A stretch of DNA of 64,000 bases, from contig QCXZ01000138.1 in NCBI GenBank assembly GCA_025024175.1, positions 248,002-312,001 of the forward strand. The letters are read 5' to 3'. The position numbers were made by a program, and so were the translations under genes. Positions 12,756-24,684 of the stretch are shown here, piece after piece. Source of the stretch: Rhyzopertha dominica (Eukaryota > Arthropoda > Insecta > Coleoptera > Bostrichidae). Positions within the stretch are counted from its first letter, which is position 1. Each line of letters starts with the position of its first letter. The notes below the pieces were generated by a model. It saw only the letters and a list, made by a program, of their open reading frames with translations. It ran no database searches and was not told where the DNA came from.

Positions 12756-13175
12756 ATTAATTGTAGGAACCATTCCCATTATCTTTGGAATAAAACTGTA
12801 TTACATACAGCCCAAAAAGACCATGAATTACTGATTGTTGGCGAGTGATATACATATATCCTAATAACTGTTCTGCTGTAGATTTTAAGATGTACGATCT
12901 CTGCGAACCGGTATCAATAAGTGCTCTTACTTCACGTGAACCAGTTTTCCCTTTTACAATATTACACGGAGAGTTTGCAAAAGAACATTAGAGATAAAAT
13001 GATTACTGAGGGACTGCATAATGGCATCATGCATTTCGTTGGTATTTATATTATCATTTTTACCACCAGTTGCAGTATTACCATCCATCTTTACAGCAAG
13101 TAAATGAGATATTATAGTAGAAACAATGTTTAATATGGAACGAAAGTCAAAAAGATTGCAAATTGGAAAGAACAT
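12756..13175 (-). mobile_element. BEL/Pao protease (DUF1758-like) fragment, first copy
   Basis: Minus-strand counterpart of the better preserved copy at 24265-24684. Here one base is missing near 12965 (ACACGG where the other copy has ACACCGG), which breaks the frame between the N-terminal part and the aspartic-protease core. It encodes the retropepsin-like region of a BEL/Pao LTR element and lies just past the 3' end of the oppositely oriented LINE. Confidence 0.65.
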
Positions 13176-14300
13176 ATGTACTACTTACTACTTTGCTACT
13201 TACAGATACAATAAATATTGTCAGTAAGCAATTACATTGGTTAGATAATTTATGGTTGCTTTCATTTATGAGTAGGTAGGCGTGTGTACCTATACTTTAG
13301 AATTAGATACCTAAACCTTAATCTTTAAGTACAAAAATTAGCAAACCTTAGAACCGGTAAGTGTTCTTTTTTTACCATAAATATTAAATAACTTTTGGTC
13401 TATTGGGTTGCATTAATTGTTAAAAAATATACAAATACCTATAAAAAAATTTAAATGGTGGTTCCTCGTGTCGAACATGCCTGTTATTTACGATGAAATT
13501 AAAATCTATAAACGACACTTTAAAGTCCATAATTATTCGTTGAATAACTTAACTTTTATTATTTTTAAGATTTCAAACTTCTACAGTTGTCACGGCAATT
13601 ATAAAAGAATATTTGAAAAGAATCTGTAAACAAGGAAACAGTGATTTTAACGGGCGTAATTTAGATGAATACTGCGTTACAACTTATGGGAATAAATATA
13701 CGAGTTTCTCTCTATTATATTCTTAATGAAATTGGTATATTTTGGTTAAAAACTACGATAAGGACTGAGCATTTAGTCTCACGCTTGCAATGAAATGAAA
13801 CTGAAATTGATACATATTTTTTAGGCGTCTGAATTGCTGGTGAAACCATGCCATACGCTCTCCGATTATAAGCTGCGTCTTTCGTAGTTAACGCATTAAG
13901 TATTTATTAATAATTCAGAAGTGTTAATAAAAAGAAATAATTGAGAATGGTAAAATACGACTTGAATGACTAGAAAACGAATAATTTCGGCTCAAACTAA
14001 AAAAAAAGTGTAACTCGAATAAAAATATTTATGCATTTAAAAAATTACAGACATCCTTTGTGATTTTGAGATTTGCTTAAAGAATACATTTGGGGCGTAT
14101 CAATAATACCTAACCAACGCAAGATACGACAAGACGAAGAAATAGGTAAGGTCAGGCAACGTTAGTCGCGTGCTGCACGGGAAATTACAACTCGAGTTTC
14201 TCAAGAAAGGTACACTATTATGTATACCTTCTTGCGGCTTATAGTAATTGACTTAGTTATGGGCCGTAGTATAGTAACTTGTGTACGTATTCAATTCATT
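13176..14300. other. AT-rich spacer upstream of the Drep2-like gene (first copy)
   Basis: No gene recognised. Compared with 24685-25810 I see only one-base indels (for example near 13340, 13390 and 13830) and no substitutions, which is informative about the origin of the duplication. Confidence 0.5.
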
Positions 14301-14979
14301 TAAAGTTTATCTTAAAACAGCGGAGGGGCGCAATCGCAATTGATGCAACGTCGGTGAACATTGCGCGCCTAAGTTGCGCTCAAGTGGAGCGCCGCGCCTT
14401 CCTTACAATCGATCGGGCGGTAGGGGGCGCGTTCGTCGGGCCAGTTCGCAGGGTTGCTGCTTGTGGGGGTCACAGATAGTCCGATCGCATATTGGCTTCA
14501 GAATGGACAAAAAGAGACGGATAGGTTTGCGGATATGGTGCGCGAGGGCTCAGTGGTGAACTGTGTGTTATAAAGGAGTGAACGGATGAGCGGCGGGTTG
14601 GCGGCCGCACCATAAGAAATGCCGTGATGGCAAGAGAGGTACTTACCCATCTGCATGATCTGTGCACCCCTTCATGCCAAACAAACATTTGTTCCGTCCG
14701 ATCCCGTTCCCTACAAGATCGCAACATTCCCGACAATTCCAACCCCACTCGATCGCTTCTTAACAATTAAGAGGCCGAAAAACTCGAGAGTTCCTCCCCC
14801 AGAGGTGATTTTCGAGCTCACCTCGACGGTGGCCGTCTCATAAAGACGAATCCACCAGGTCTCAGCAGTTAGTTCCGTTGCATACATTCAGTAACTTTCA
14901 CACCGTCAGTGTTTACCTTCTGGGGTGGCAGGTTGCATAAGGCGNGGAGTAGGTCAAGTCAGATAGCAAGTAAGAGGGC
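14300..14979 (+). promoter_or_regulatory. GC/CpG-rich block, possible promoter and 5' region of Drep2-like gene
   Basis: GC content and CpG frequency jump sharply at about 14320 (GGAGGGGCGCAATCGC and GCGCGTTCGTCGGGCC) and stay high into the CIDE-N exon. The position directly upstream of the gene suggests promoter or untranslated first exons. No TATA box or initiator is convincing. The same block is at 25820-26490 in the second copy. Confidence 0.35.
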
Positions 14980-17832
14980 ATGGGTGTGTTGCAGGAATCT
15001 CGTGGAAAGAGACCCTTCAAGCTATGGGACGGGAGGCGTAGTGTGCGCAAAGGGCTGGTGGTGGGGAGTCTTGAGGAGCTGGTGCAGCGAGGTCGTGAGA
15101 AGCTTGGCGTGTCGGTCGGCGAACCCGTCCGGCTCGTCCTCGAGAGCGACGGCACCCAGGTCGAGGACGCGGAGTATTTTCGAACGCTTCCCGCCAACAC
15201 CGTGCTCCTGCTGCTCAGACCTGGTGAGAGATGGTTGCCTGCGGGAGTGGACGTCATCAGAGCAGGTAGGTATAGTTTGTGGTGCAGGGGTCGTTCCTGC
15301 GGAGTACTGCAGGTGTCGTTGAAATGTTGCCAAGAAGCGGGTGTTTGCCAGCGACGACCCCTCTGTACGGGCGCAAGGCGACAAATTCGGGACCAACCTT
15401 GCACTTTTTGATAAAAGTATGCCGCTGCATCCTTAGACCCTTAGGAACGATTTCAGAGCTGTAGGCGCGAGTACCGTCTCTTAGCGCTCGAGAAGTCGGC
15501 GGTTGCCTTGCCTACCTCGGCAGGGGCGTAAGCCTCTTCTCGTATTTGCAACACGTTGGGCAGTGCAATCTAAGGCTAGTCAAATAATGTACATTTAATA
15601 TAAAAAACAAAATATGAATTATGTCAAACAGTATTGCTTACCTATCAGGAGCAAAAGAGGAAAATTACGAAGAAGGCGCTACTGTTGGAGAAAAAATAAG
15701 TATAATTGTCGTGAAATATCGTATTTTGCACGAAAAAAGCAGTAATAGCAGCCGAGATAAATACAACAATACAACTTGATGGATACAAACACGCCGCCTT
15801 TGAGACTTAAGGTAACTTTTCTGTCTTCGGAACCATTCAAATACAAATAAAATAAAATGAACGCTTGAGCTGTAAGTTAGCGTTGGAGTCTCAGTTTCGG
15901 GTTATAAAACAAAAGCACGGCCGAAGTTGCTACAGCTGAATCACTATCTTGTCGCAATACTAGATCTCTGGTACAAGTTTCTACCTGCAGTTCTGCAGTA
16001 CTGTGTAAACACGGGTTATGTGTACCTTAACTGGAGTGAATATGGCCATACTTTGAGGAAATATTCAAGTGTTCGATTACTAATGTGCAAGATCTTCAAG
16101 AAGAGGAGCACCCTCGGTACTTTGGTTCTTTGTTCGATCCCTCTCCAGAGTCTGAAAAAATTTTAGAGCTAGATGAGCTGTGGGTATCGCTTGGATATGG
16201 AAAAACTAGAGTATCAACGCAGCCCACTTTTTATCAAGGATTTCATACTTGGAAGTTTTTTTATATTCTTTAGGGTATTAGGCTATGATCAGGACACGCC
16301 ATTCTCGTTGCATTTTTCCATGTCTTTACCAATTATGATGTTCTTCGGCTTTTGGCGGAAAAGAAAAAAATCGGCGTTTGATGCCTGTAATATCCTCCCA
16401 GGAGTAATTATAACTGCTCCTGGGAGGATATTACAATCAAGGAGGCAGCCTTTGAAAGCCACTCTGGAATTTCCCACCCCATAAGACTGAGGTTGCGGGC
16501 GTTCAAATGAGGACTCATAAATGTAGTTGGAACCGGTGTGGCTCATCAAACCACCGGTTCAGGAGCCACTCTTATTTAAATTAACGTTGAAAGCCGTCGT
16601 GTACTGCGGAGTTGCTTGTAATTCTGCTAAAGAATAAGTTCCAGTAGCGCTGTATCCAGATTTTGGTTACTATTATACCTAATCAATGTGCGTTATTTAA
16701 CTATTTAACAAAAGGGGTCTAAAGAACAACCGTGCCAAGCCGCATACTTTTATCACAAAATATGAAATTTAAAAAGGTTTGCTTCGATCTGGTTCCTCTC
16801 TCCTGACTGTGTTGTTTGTTAGTAGCTATCTCGGCGATACCGAAAATCGTGTGCGAAACGATCCACGCGTTAGANCTGNATGATGAGACCCCCTCTTGGA
16901 AAATCATGGACAACAAAGGTCGGGTGACGGTGGTGCTTCATTGGGANCAGCGTTCTGGCCCTTCTAGAGCATCGTCATCGGAGGCGCCGTCGCCGGCTCC
17001 TCCCAAGTTCTCGCCGAGCAAGCGACCCTCCCTCGTGATCCAGACGTCGGTCGGGAAGAAGGAGACCCTCATCAACGACGTCTACCCTCCGCCGCAGCCC
17101 CGTTACACCAGCCCCCAGATCACTGTGATAAACCACGACGACGTAAAGCAGCCGCACCGCCTATCCAAGCAGGGCAGCTCGCTGGAGAGCGGCACGATTC
17201 ACATCCACACGCCAGAGTGCGCCCACCACGCTCACCTGCCGCGGGCCGGCAGCCCCCAGAGCAACGGGGCCATCGAGTGCGACTTCCACTGCTGCGCGCT
17301 GCACGAGGAGGGGCGCAAGATAGCGGTGCACAAGAGCGTCGCCACGTCGCCGATACAGGACGCCCAGCAGCAGACCTCGCCGCAGCCACCCTCACGTCAC
17401 GTTCGTTTTTTAGACATTGAAGGTGGCGGCCGACAACACCTGCACTCGGAGCATGAGAGCTCCGAGAGCGAGACCGAGAACACCGTCATGGAGGACGAGG
17501 CCGTCACCTCAGAGAAGTTCCTGCTGCTGATCGACCAGCTGAGCGTGGACCAGAAGCGCCACCTGAGCATCAAGGACATCGGCATAATCCTGGAGAGGCT
17601 CAGTTCGAAGATTTTGGACGTGGAACGGTTGGACAGGGAGAGCGAGAGCGGACGACTGTTACAACTGGACGATCAAGGCCGACGATACGCCCGGTGGACG
17701 TGTTGAGAGAACTGGGCGTCATCGTACAACGGCAACTATTACGCCATCTCGGAGCACCCGGGGATACAAGGAGGAGAACGAGGCGTCGCCGAGGAGTTCG
17801 AGGAGGGAAGAGGAGGAAGACGATAGGCTGTG
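14980..17832 (+). CDS. CIDE-N domain protein, Drep2-like (first copy, 3' exon frameshifted)
   Basis: Exon 1 (14980-15265) encodes a full CIDE-N domain: RPFKLWDGRRSVRKGL (basic face), LESDGTQVEDAEYF (acidic face) and LLLRPGERWLP. Its donor is GCAG|GTAGGT and exon 2 starts at 16826 after TTGTTAGTAG. The joined codon gives VIRA-AISAIPKIVC, the expected family sequence. ATG 14980 is the simplest start; alternatively TTGCAG at 14990-14995 is an acceptor, though its pyrimidine tract is poor. In this copy exon 1 is open. Exon 2 contains Ns (16865, 16869, 16947) and a burst of one-base indels at about 17648-17810 that destroys the C-terminal domain; the equivalent stop is at 17830-17832. CIDE-N proteins pair through this domain in the DFF40/DFF45 family. 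Drosophila Drep2 is a non-nuclease member with a synaptic role. Read together with 26491-29341: they probably represent one gene. Confidence 0.82.
16386..16435. repeat. 50-nt near-perfect palindrome (hairpin), first copy
   Basis: A 19-base perfect inverted repeat (TGTAATATCCTCCCAGGAG and its complement) surrounds a 12-base centre that is itself nearly self-complementary. It lies in the Drep2-like intron. Its counterpart at 27901-27950 is identical. A second hairpin, AACCGGTG...CACCGGTT, follows at 16531-16559. Confidence 0.85.
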
Positions 17833-20191
17833 AGCGGCTTTAAAACTGTTACGACAGCTAAACAACTGCCACTGTCATTTTTTTGTCAAATAGCACAAAA
17901 AACAGACTCTAGAGATAAGCAGGTGCGCAATCTCACATATCCGATGTGAACTGTACTCTGCTCTAGTGATCGATTTAGCATAATACATGAAATTTTGTGT
18001 TTTGAGACGCCGATAATTACTAGGGCTGACAATCGGTAAACGGGTTCACGCGTTCAGACCCCCAGACGCAAGACATCGTCAGGCTGCTCTCGAATTGTCG
18101 ACGGAGTGACCTATCCGTCGACGCTGTTGAGATTTCGTCCCGTGCGCTGGAGCTGTTGTTCATTTCTAATAATAATAATAACGAGATATCATCACAGCTT
18201 TGAATTATTATTACTTGGTACAGGGCCCCAGCGGGGCAGAAATTTACGGGTTTTCGGAATCCCTCTACTAATCGTTTTGGGCTGTCATTCGATCGTCGTT
18301 TCGTTGTTCTTCCTTCGGTCCCCTCGGACGCGCCGGTTGTACATTTTCTTTATCATTAAACGGATTACAAGAAGTGTGTCGCGCGGCACCTTGTATATAA
18401 TAAACGGAATATTGGTAAATCACTTGATGTGATTTGGAAATTCGTGACTGAGTTGAATCAGTCGTACATGAACTTTATAAGCAACACGTTTTTCGAAAAT
18501 TTAATTAATCTGAAATAAATTAATGTTCTTAGGCGTAATTCAAACTTTTCTAATGATCTGTCGGTGATAAATTGTTGATTTTGAGATCGCACACATTATA
18601 ATTTGCCTTGTGTTGTTTTTTCAAACGAAATGTTAGCAGAAGTTAAATCTTATTTGGACTTAGTCTGTGAACGCCTGGTGGTGTCCCGACTCGAAAAAAG
18701 TAAATTATGTTTTGTATTGGTATTCCCTGTTAAACATGTAAAAATTATTTATTAAAATAAACAATGAAACTATTCGCTTAGCTGTTTGTTTGTTGTGCGG
18801 GTTATACGAGCAGCCCTAGATCGTGAAGCGCGTGTCGCCTATATACGTCATTTAGAGCCCGTTTGTAGAAAAGTAACCGGGCGAATTTGGACAGTTTTGG
18901 ACTTGGCCGCGAACGCCGAGGTTTTAAATTATAATTGCTTTGTACTTTTTATAAATTATGTGGATTGTATCAGCACTTAGGCCGATCTAAAGTTAAATAT
19001 TTTTAAGATATACCTAGCCAAGGAAAAGGTAATAGAGATATTTATAAAAAAGACGTTGTTTAGGGTATTGAGATATTTATAAATGGGTTAACATGATTGT
19101 ATATTGCTCAATTTGTCCTTCTTTTACTTGTGTTTTTTGATTGGTCGGGTATGATGTGATACGAATGAATTCTGGAACAATAGCTAATTTTTCATGAGAA
19201 TGGAAAGAACTGTAGGTCTATATTAGATAAAACTTAATAAAAAAACAAGTCGTTGCGTATTCATTCTACGATCGCTTTAAGAAATCCCATGCACCGATTT
19301 GTAAGGTTTGTTCAGGTATAGCAGAATTTCCTAAAACGACTGTAGAAGCGTGGAGATCAATTTATAACAGGAATCCTTTTTTTAGTTCATTACGGACAGG
19401 TGGGAAACGTAGCGGAACATGATTAAATTTGCGCCATCCTCAAAATGTAATGTTCTAAAGTCTAACCACTGCCAAGCATGTAAACATTGAAAATAAAGGA
19501 CGTATCCAAGTTGTGTTGTGTTCATCAGCTGACGGGGAGGGGCCGACCGCCCGGTCGACCCACTGACCCCGATTCGAACGGGCCAAAGACATCGACGCAA
19601 AACGACCTGCAAAACCGAACCACCACCTCCCCTCCGATAGCAACCCGGTCGCGTCGGCACGCCCACGCCGTCCTGCAAAAACCTCCCTTCGCACCTCGAC
19701 ACATACGAGCACTGGCCCTTGATCAATCCGCGAGGCAAAGGAAAAACCACCAGCCTTTGTCTGTCCATAATAAGGAAGTGATTGCGTTCTGGTTTTGTTG
19801 AAAAATGGCAAACGGGAATATTTTTTTGATACTATACGCCTGGGATAGTTGTAAAAAGCGGAATAAATTATGCAAATCACATAGTTTTTCACTTCATTCG
19901 TTATGATAACGCCCGCCTATAACGCATGTGTTTTTAAAGACATAATTTTATTAAAAAATATATAATTAACTCAAAAATAAAAATGCAATTTGAATATAAT
20001 GTCCGCGTATATCATTAACCATATTTAAATCCGAAATGCATGGTCATCACTTACAGTCTAATAAGATTTTTCACTTTATGACTTTTTTCATTTTTTTGAG
20101 TACATACTATTTCAATGCAACTGTGCCACTTTCCGGCATCTTATTTAATGTTGACATGCATTCACAAGAAGAGTTGCCTATATTGTGCGCT
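17833..20191. other. 3' flank of Drep2-like gene (first copy)
   Basis: Contains the gene's 3'UTR. AATAAA at about 18398 is the first clear poly(A) hexamer, and others follow near 18510 and 18760. At about 19525-19770 a GC-rich block with TTCGAATC-like sequence stands out from its AT-rich surroundings; it may be a small repeat but I cannot name it. The segment stops at 20191, directly before the gap. Confidence 0.5.
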
Positions 20192-20291
20192 NNNNNNNNN
20201 NNNNNNNNNNNNNNNNNNNNNNNNNNNNNNNNNNNNNNNNNNNNNNNNNNNNNNNNNNNNNNNNNNNNNNNNNNNNNNNNNNNNNNNNNNN
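20192..20291. other. Assembly gap, 100 Ns
   Basis: Exactly 100 N, the conventional placeholder for a gap of unknown size. The left side ends with sequence that reappears at 31681-31695 and continues there without a break. Confidence 0.99.
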
Positions 20292-20756
20292 ATATTGGAC
20301 AAACCGGAAAGATCCTTTTTAACTAGAGGTAAAGAACATTTGAAACAATTTGAAAAGTATAAAAATACAGATATTATTACAACAAATTCTTCGTTAGCTA
20401 ACCATTTATTAGTAAATAAACTCACTGCCACGCTAGACAATCTAAATTCATTACATTTGTGTACTAAATCATCTAAATTAAATTATTTGGAAATTTTAGA
20501 GATTTATAAAATTATTAACGAACAAAATTTTACTATTCTAAATGATTTTTGTAATTTCAATTGTCCTATTCTAAATTCTTTGTTTGATCTAAATTAATGT
20601 TTCGTTTGAGTTACTGGTATGTGGGTTGCATTTCAGTTTGTAGTCAAGTTTGCTTGTTTCTGATTTTTGACTTTGTCAAACTGTTAGTTTCCTTTTAACG
20701 TTTGTACTGACGATGGCTAGCATGTAGCCGAAAGCGCTTTACAATAGAAAAATAAA
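20292..20756 (+). mobile_element. Penelope-like element, GIY-YIG endonuclease C-terminus and 3' tail
   Basis: Right after the gap the codons read IGQTG(K), then after a one-base shift RSFLTRGKEHLKQFEKYK, SSLANHLL and LEILEIYK, ending at a stop at 20597. This is the layout of the GIY-YIG endonuclease at the C-terminus of Penelope-like retroelements (YIGQTGRSF.TR..EH and a following NHL block). The reverse-transcriptase part is hidden by the gap or absent. The roughly 160-bp tail ends with AATAAAG (about 20750) and contains a hammerhead-ribozyme-like motif at 20702-20744. Confidence 0.7.
20702..20744 (+). ncRNA. Hammerhead-ribozyme-like motif in Penelope-like tail
   Basis: The parts stand in hammerhead order: stem I strand TTGTA (20702-20706), core CTGACGA (20707-20713, fits CUGANGA), stem II GGCTA-GCATG-TAGCC (20715-20729, five perfect pairs), core GAAA (20730-20733), a tiny palindromic stem III AGCGCT (20733-20738), a CUU cleavage-type triplet ending at 20739, and the second stem I strand TACAA (20740-20744), complementary to the first. 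One extra U (20714) sits between the core and stem II, which may weaken or abolish activity. Penelope-like elements are known to carry minimal hammerheads with very short stem III. Confidence 0.5.
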
Positions 20757-20929
20757 GTGGAAGTTCACATTAAGAATATTTTCTTTTGAAGAATTAATGA
20801 AAAATTATCGGAACATGAAATGTGTGAAGAAATTTTTGAACAAATCAACTCCAAATTGTAAATGGAAACCTTCAAGTAAATTTGCCCTTGAAACAAGATG
20901 TTGACCCTCTTAATATTGGAAATTCATTT

Positions 20930-22990
20930 GGAGCTGCATCTAAAAGATGTTACAACTTAGAAAAAAGATTTGAAAAAAAAACAAAGAGCTGTCAAGCAAG
21001 TACACTGATTTTATAAATGAATACTTGTCATCCGGTGATGTAAAATTAGTTGATGTTAAAGAATATGAAAATTACATTAATTCAAAGGCTTATTTTTTTA
21101 ACTCATCATCCAGTGATTAGAAATGATAAGAACAAGTAAACTAAGAGTTGTTTTTGATGGAAGTTTAAAAACTGGTAAAGGTATATCTTTAAATGACATG
21201 TTACTTAATGGACCTGTTGTTCAAAACGAACATTTTGACATATTGATTTTGTTTAGAACGTATAAGTACATCATTGTAAAATGATATCAAACAAATGTAT
21301 TGACAAGTCCTTGTTAATGATGAATACAAGTTACTTCAAAACATTGTCTGGAAAGAAAATTGTGAACAGGAATTAAAATGTTTACAGTTACAAACAGTTA
21401 CTTGGGGTTTAAAGCTTTCTGCATATCTAGCTACTAGATGTTTAATTAAGTTAGCTGAAGAGTATTCAGAACAATATCCACTAGCCAGTGCAGCATTAAT
21501 TAATAAAACTTACGTTGATAATGTACTCTGTGGAGCTAATTCAAATGAAACAGCTAATCGCCTTAAAAATGAACATGTAGAACTTTTAAACTTGGCAGGT
21601 TTTGAGCTTTATAAATGGCTATCCAAATTTAAAAGATATTCCTCCTGAAAAAATATATTTTGAAGACATCAATTTTGAAAAGGAATATTTTGATTATGTA
21701 AAAACTTTGGGTGTTAAGGTGGTTGTATACGTTTTCAAAGAATTTGATCTAGGCTATTTTTTCACTGTTGACTACATATACCTATTAGATATAGATATTT
21801 TCCATCAAGTAATAGATGAAACAAAAGATAATTAACTTACTTGGTACTAAAAAATGCATTTGAAATTCAGAAAAAGTGAAATTTTGTTTAGGCGTCAATC
21901 AAACATCGTTTGCTTGACATGCTCCAAATTGCCACAACATATTTTTCGATGCTCAATCTATCGCTCTGTTAAAAGAATCTACTGTTTTTGTTTTAGTTTT
22001 AGAAAAAAACGACTTTAAAAATACATTAATTTCAAAATATCATAGTAATTGGAAATTTTTTTTGAGATTTGTTTTAAGGGCAACGTCAAATAGCTGTTTA
22101 TAGATCGATTCGTGCAAAAAAAAAACAGTAACAGTAATATATAATATATACGATCCATTCCCCTCACAACAATTACGCCACCAGAATAAATTGCCTTCAC
22201 AGTTGAGAAAATTAAGAGAAATTCGCTTTGCTTTGCGTTCAAGATTCTATAAAAATGCTTCATTTGTCGTAATATTTATCACCCAAACAATTAAATATAA
22301 TCTCCTATTCCGACAGCTTAAGTTACGTGTAGATAAGCACCGTTATTATAAAGTGATTATTTAAAATTTGTATGCTGTTAAATGTAACATATCTCGTGCA
22401 GATTATCCATAAAAAATTTAGGTTTCTGTAAAAGGTGTACCACCACCTTAAATACATTGTAACTAAAGATGCATTTATAATGATATGTCCAAATAATACT
22501 ATTGATAAAAACATAACTAAAAGAAAAGTTTTGAGTTTCATTGCTAGATTCTATGACCGTTCAGGTTTTGTTGGACCAATTGCTACAGCAGCAAAAATAA
22601 TAATTAAACAAATTTGGCGTCATAAATTACATTGGGAGGAGGAATTGCAACAAAACATTAAAGAACTCTTTTTAGACTTTGTCGCAGATCTAAATACGAT
22701 GGGTGAAATAAAAATTGAACGACATCTTAATTTTCACGAAGTAAATAAAATAAGCTTAATAGGCTTTTATGATGCAAGTAATTTTGCATACGGCTGCGTC
22801 ATTTATTGCAGAATTGTTAGATGTAATAATAAAGTCAGTACCAACCTAATTTGTTCTAAGTCTAAGGTTTGTCCTATGGATAAAAAGTTGACTATTCAGT
22901 GAGCTGAATTAAACAGCGCTGTGTTACTAGCAAAGACAATTCAGAGTGAGAAAAATACTTGCTTTAGATGATGTGTGGTTGTTTACAGAT
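20930..22990 (+). mobile_element. BEL/Pao retrotransposon polymerase, decayed
   Basis: Reverse-transcriptase blocks appear in order with stops and frameshifts between them: KLRVVFDGSLKTGKGISLND (about 21136-21200), LQLQTVTWGLKLSAYLATRC, YPLASAALINKTYVDN (about 21475-21522) and LAGFELYKW (21594-21620). The catalytic YVDD is altered to YVDN. After about 600 bp of unrelated AT-rich sequence (21840-22440), the conserved post-RT region resumes: KRKVLSFIARFYDRSGFVGP, HWEEELQ and GFYDASNFAYGC (22435-22900). A trace of RNase H (WLFTDSN) then ends where the LINE begins at 23011. No LTR or integrase was found. It is not functional. Confidence 0.75.
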
Positions 22991-23010
22991 TCTAATTGTT
23001 GTATTTCGTA

Positions 23011-24203
23011 CTTGGTGTACCTGAGGGATCTATTCTTGGTCCCATTCTTTTTTCGATTTACGTCAGTAATCTATTGAGTACTGTTCGTAGTGTTCAGTAT
23101 CACTTGTACGCTGATGATACGCAAATCTACTACAGCTTTCATCCTTCTGAGTGCGATTTAGCGGTGAAGAATATAAATAATGACTTAGAGAGGATTGCGG
23201 AGGCGTCCAGATCGCATGCATTAAAAATAAATCCGGACAAATCTGCTGCTATTCTGTTTGGTGGTCGAAATGTATTAGGTGCGGTTTCAGGGAAGCTTGC
23301 GCTGCACATTGACGGCTGTGCCATACCTTTAGTGGAAAATGCTAAGAGTCTGGGGTTGACGTTGGATAATACTTTCCGTTACAGAAAATATATAAACAAC
23401 TGCATAAAAAAGGCGTTTATTAACCTAAAGCAGTTGTTTTCGCATAGAACATACTTGGATGTACGCGTTAAGAAAATTTTAAGTGACACAATGGTGTTGT
23501 CTCACTTCAATTATTGCAGTGAGGTATTTTTTTCATGTCTTGATGTAGCCACTAAGGCAAAGATACAGAGAATACAGAATGCGTGCCTCAGGTTCGTTTA
23601 TGGGATCGGGAGACGTCAACATATATCGCATAAGCTAGTGGATGCTGGCTGGTTGAACATGGATAAGAGATTTTTTGCGGCGAGTGTCTTGCTTGTATCA
23701 TAAGGTAGTTTACCTTCGGACTCCACCCTACCTTTATAATAAAATAACTTTTCGTAGTGACGTTCATAACATTAACGTCAGGTTCGGGGGTAAGCTGAGT
23801 CCCCCATTTCATAACTCATCGTTGTTTGAGAGATCGTTTTCAGTGCAGATTTGTAAAGTTTACAATTCTCTTCCTAATAACTTAAAAAACTCTTGAACCT
23901 GAGAAATTTAAAAGACATCTGCGGGAGTTTTTCAATGATTAATTTTGGTGCCGTGGGGGTGTCTCTGGCATCTATTCATCTGATAAATAATTATTTTGGG
24001 TAATTGATCTGGGAATTGGGGTATAAATTCGCTCTTGATTAATGTAGTTATTAATTTTCTATGCTTATTATGTAGTCATATTCAACTAGATTATTCTGAT
24101 TATTATTTCGAGGTGGTTGAGTGGAAGATCAGGGGACACAGCTTTGTGTCCATCTGAACTTCGCCCTTTGTTTTCTTTTTTTGTATAGTAAAAGCAATAA
24201 AGG
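23011..24203 (+). mobile_element. 5'-truncated LINE, reverse transcriptase C-terminal half (second copy)
   Basis: Same element as 11464-12694. Here the start of the coding part is in frame ([10 protein letters not shown] then [10 protein letters not shown]), with [10 protein letters not shown] and the downstream blocks. A one-base gain near 23673 and another in an A run near 23890 shift the frame. The sequence joins directly to BEL/Pao RNase H sequence on its left, so truncation is at the GVP(Q/E)GS block. The 3'UTR and AATAAAG end (about 24203) match the first copy. Confidence 0.85.
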
Positions 24204-24264
24204 ATATATTATAATAAGTAGTAGGCAGGTAGCAATTTTTTGTGAAAGTTGAAAAGTCATTGTA

Positions 24265-24684
24265 TTAATTGTAGGAACCATTCCCATTATCTTTGGAATA
24301 AAACTGTATTACATACAGCCCAAAAAGACCATGAATTACTGATTGTTGGCGAGTGGTATACATATATCCTAATAACTGTTCTGCTGTAGATTTTAAGATG
24401 TACGATCTCTGCGAACCGGTATCAATAAGTGCTCTTACTTCACGTGAACCAGTTTTCCCTTTTACAATATTACACCGGAGAGTTTGCAAAAGAACATTAG
24501 AGATAAAATGATTACTGAGGGACTGCATAATGGCATCATGCATTTCGTTGGTATTTATATTATCATTTTTACCACCAGTTGCAGTATTACCATCCATCTT
24601 TACAGCAAGTAAATGAGATATTATAGTAGAAACAATGTTTAATATGGAACGAAAGTCAAAAAGATTGCAAATTGGAAAGAACAT
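24265..24684 (-). mobile_element. BEL/Pao protease (DUF1758-like) fragment, second copy
   Basis: An uninterrupted minus-strand frame whose central part reads VLLQTLRCN...REVRALIDTGSQRSYI, the aspartic-protease core of BEL/Pao polyproteins with the catalytic DTGS motif and the typical SQRSYI continuation. Flanking parts diverge, and neither gag nor reverse transcriptase follows on this strand. The polymerase pieces at 20930-22990 are on the opposite strand, so they belong to another copy or to a rearranged one. Confidence 0.75.

Larger units (their letters stand above)
11501..20191. repeat. Large duplicated segment, first copy
   Basis: This 8.7-kb block is repeated at 23011-31695 in the same orientation, offset by about 11.5 kb. 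Order and content are the same: LINE, BEL/Pao protease remnant, GC-rich block, Drep2-like gene, 3' flank. The block ends at the last base before the 100-N gap. Outside the LINE almost all differences are single-base gains or losses in short runs. I interpret it as an assembly overlap, not a biological duplication; see findings. Confidence 0.93.

Noticed and set aside
14279..14843. Several frames on both strands in the GC-rich block upstream of the CIDE-N exon
   Set aside because: No consistent frame and no recognisable protein; more likely promoter or 5'UTR.
16975..17585. Minus-strand and alternative plus-strand frames through the second Drep2-like exon (also 28490-29266)
   Set aside because: They are shadows of a GC-rich coding exon; only the plus-strand frame has conserved CIDE-family sequence.
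19382..19892. Minus-strand frames in the GC-rich block downstream of the gene, and a TTCGAATC match to a pol III B box
   Set aside because: The frames differ between the two copies because of indels. The B-box-like match has no suitable A box or cloverleaf.
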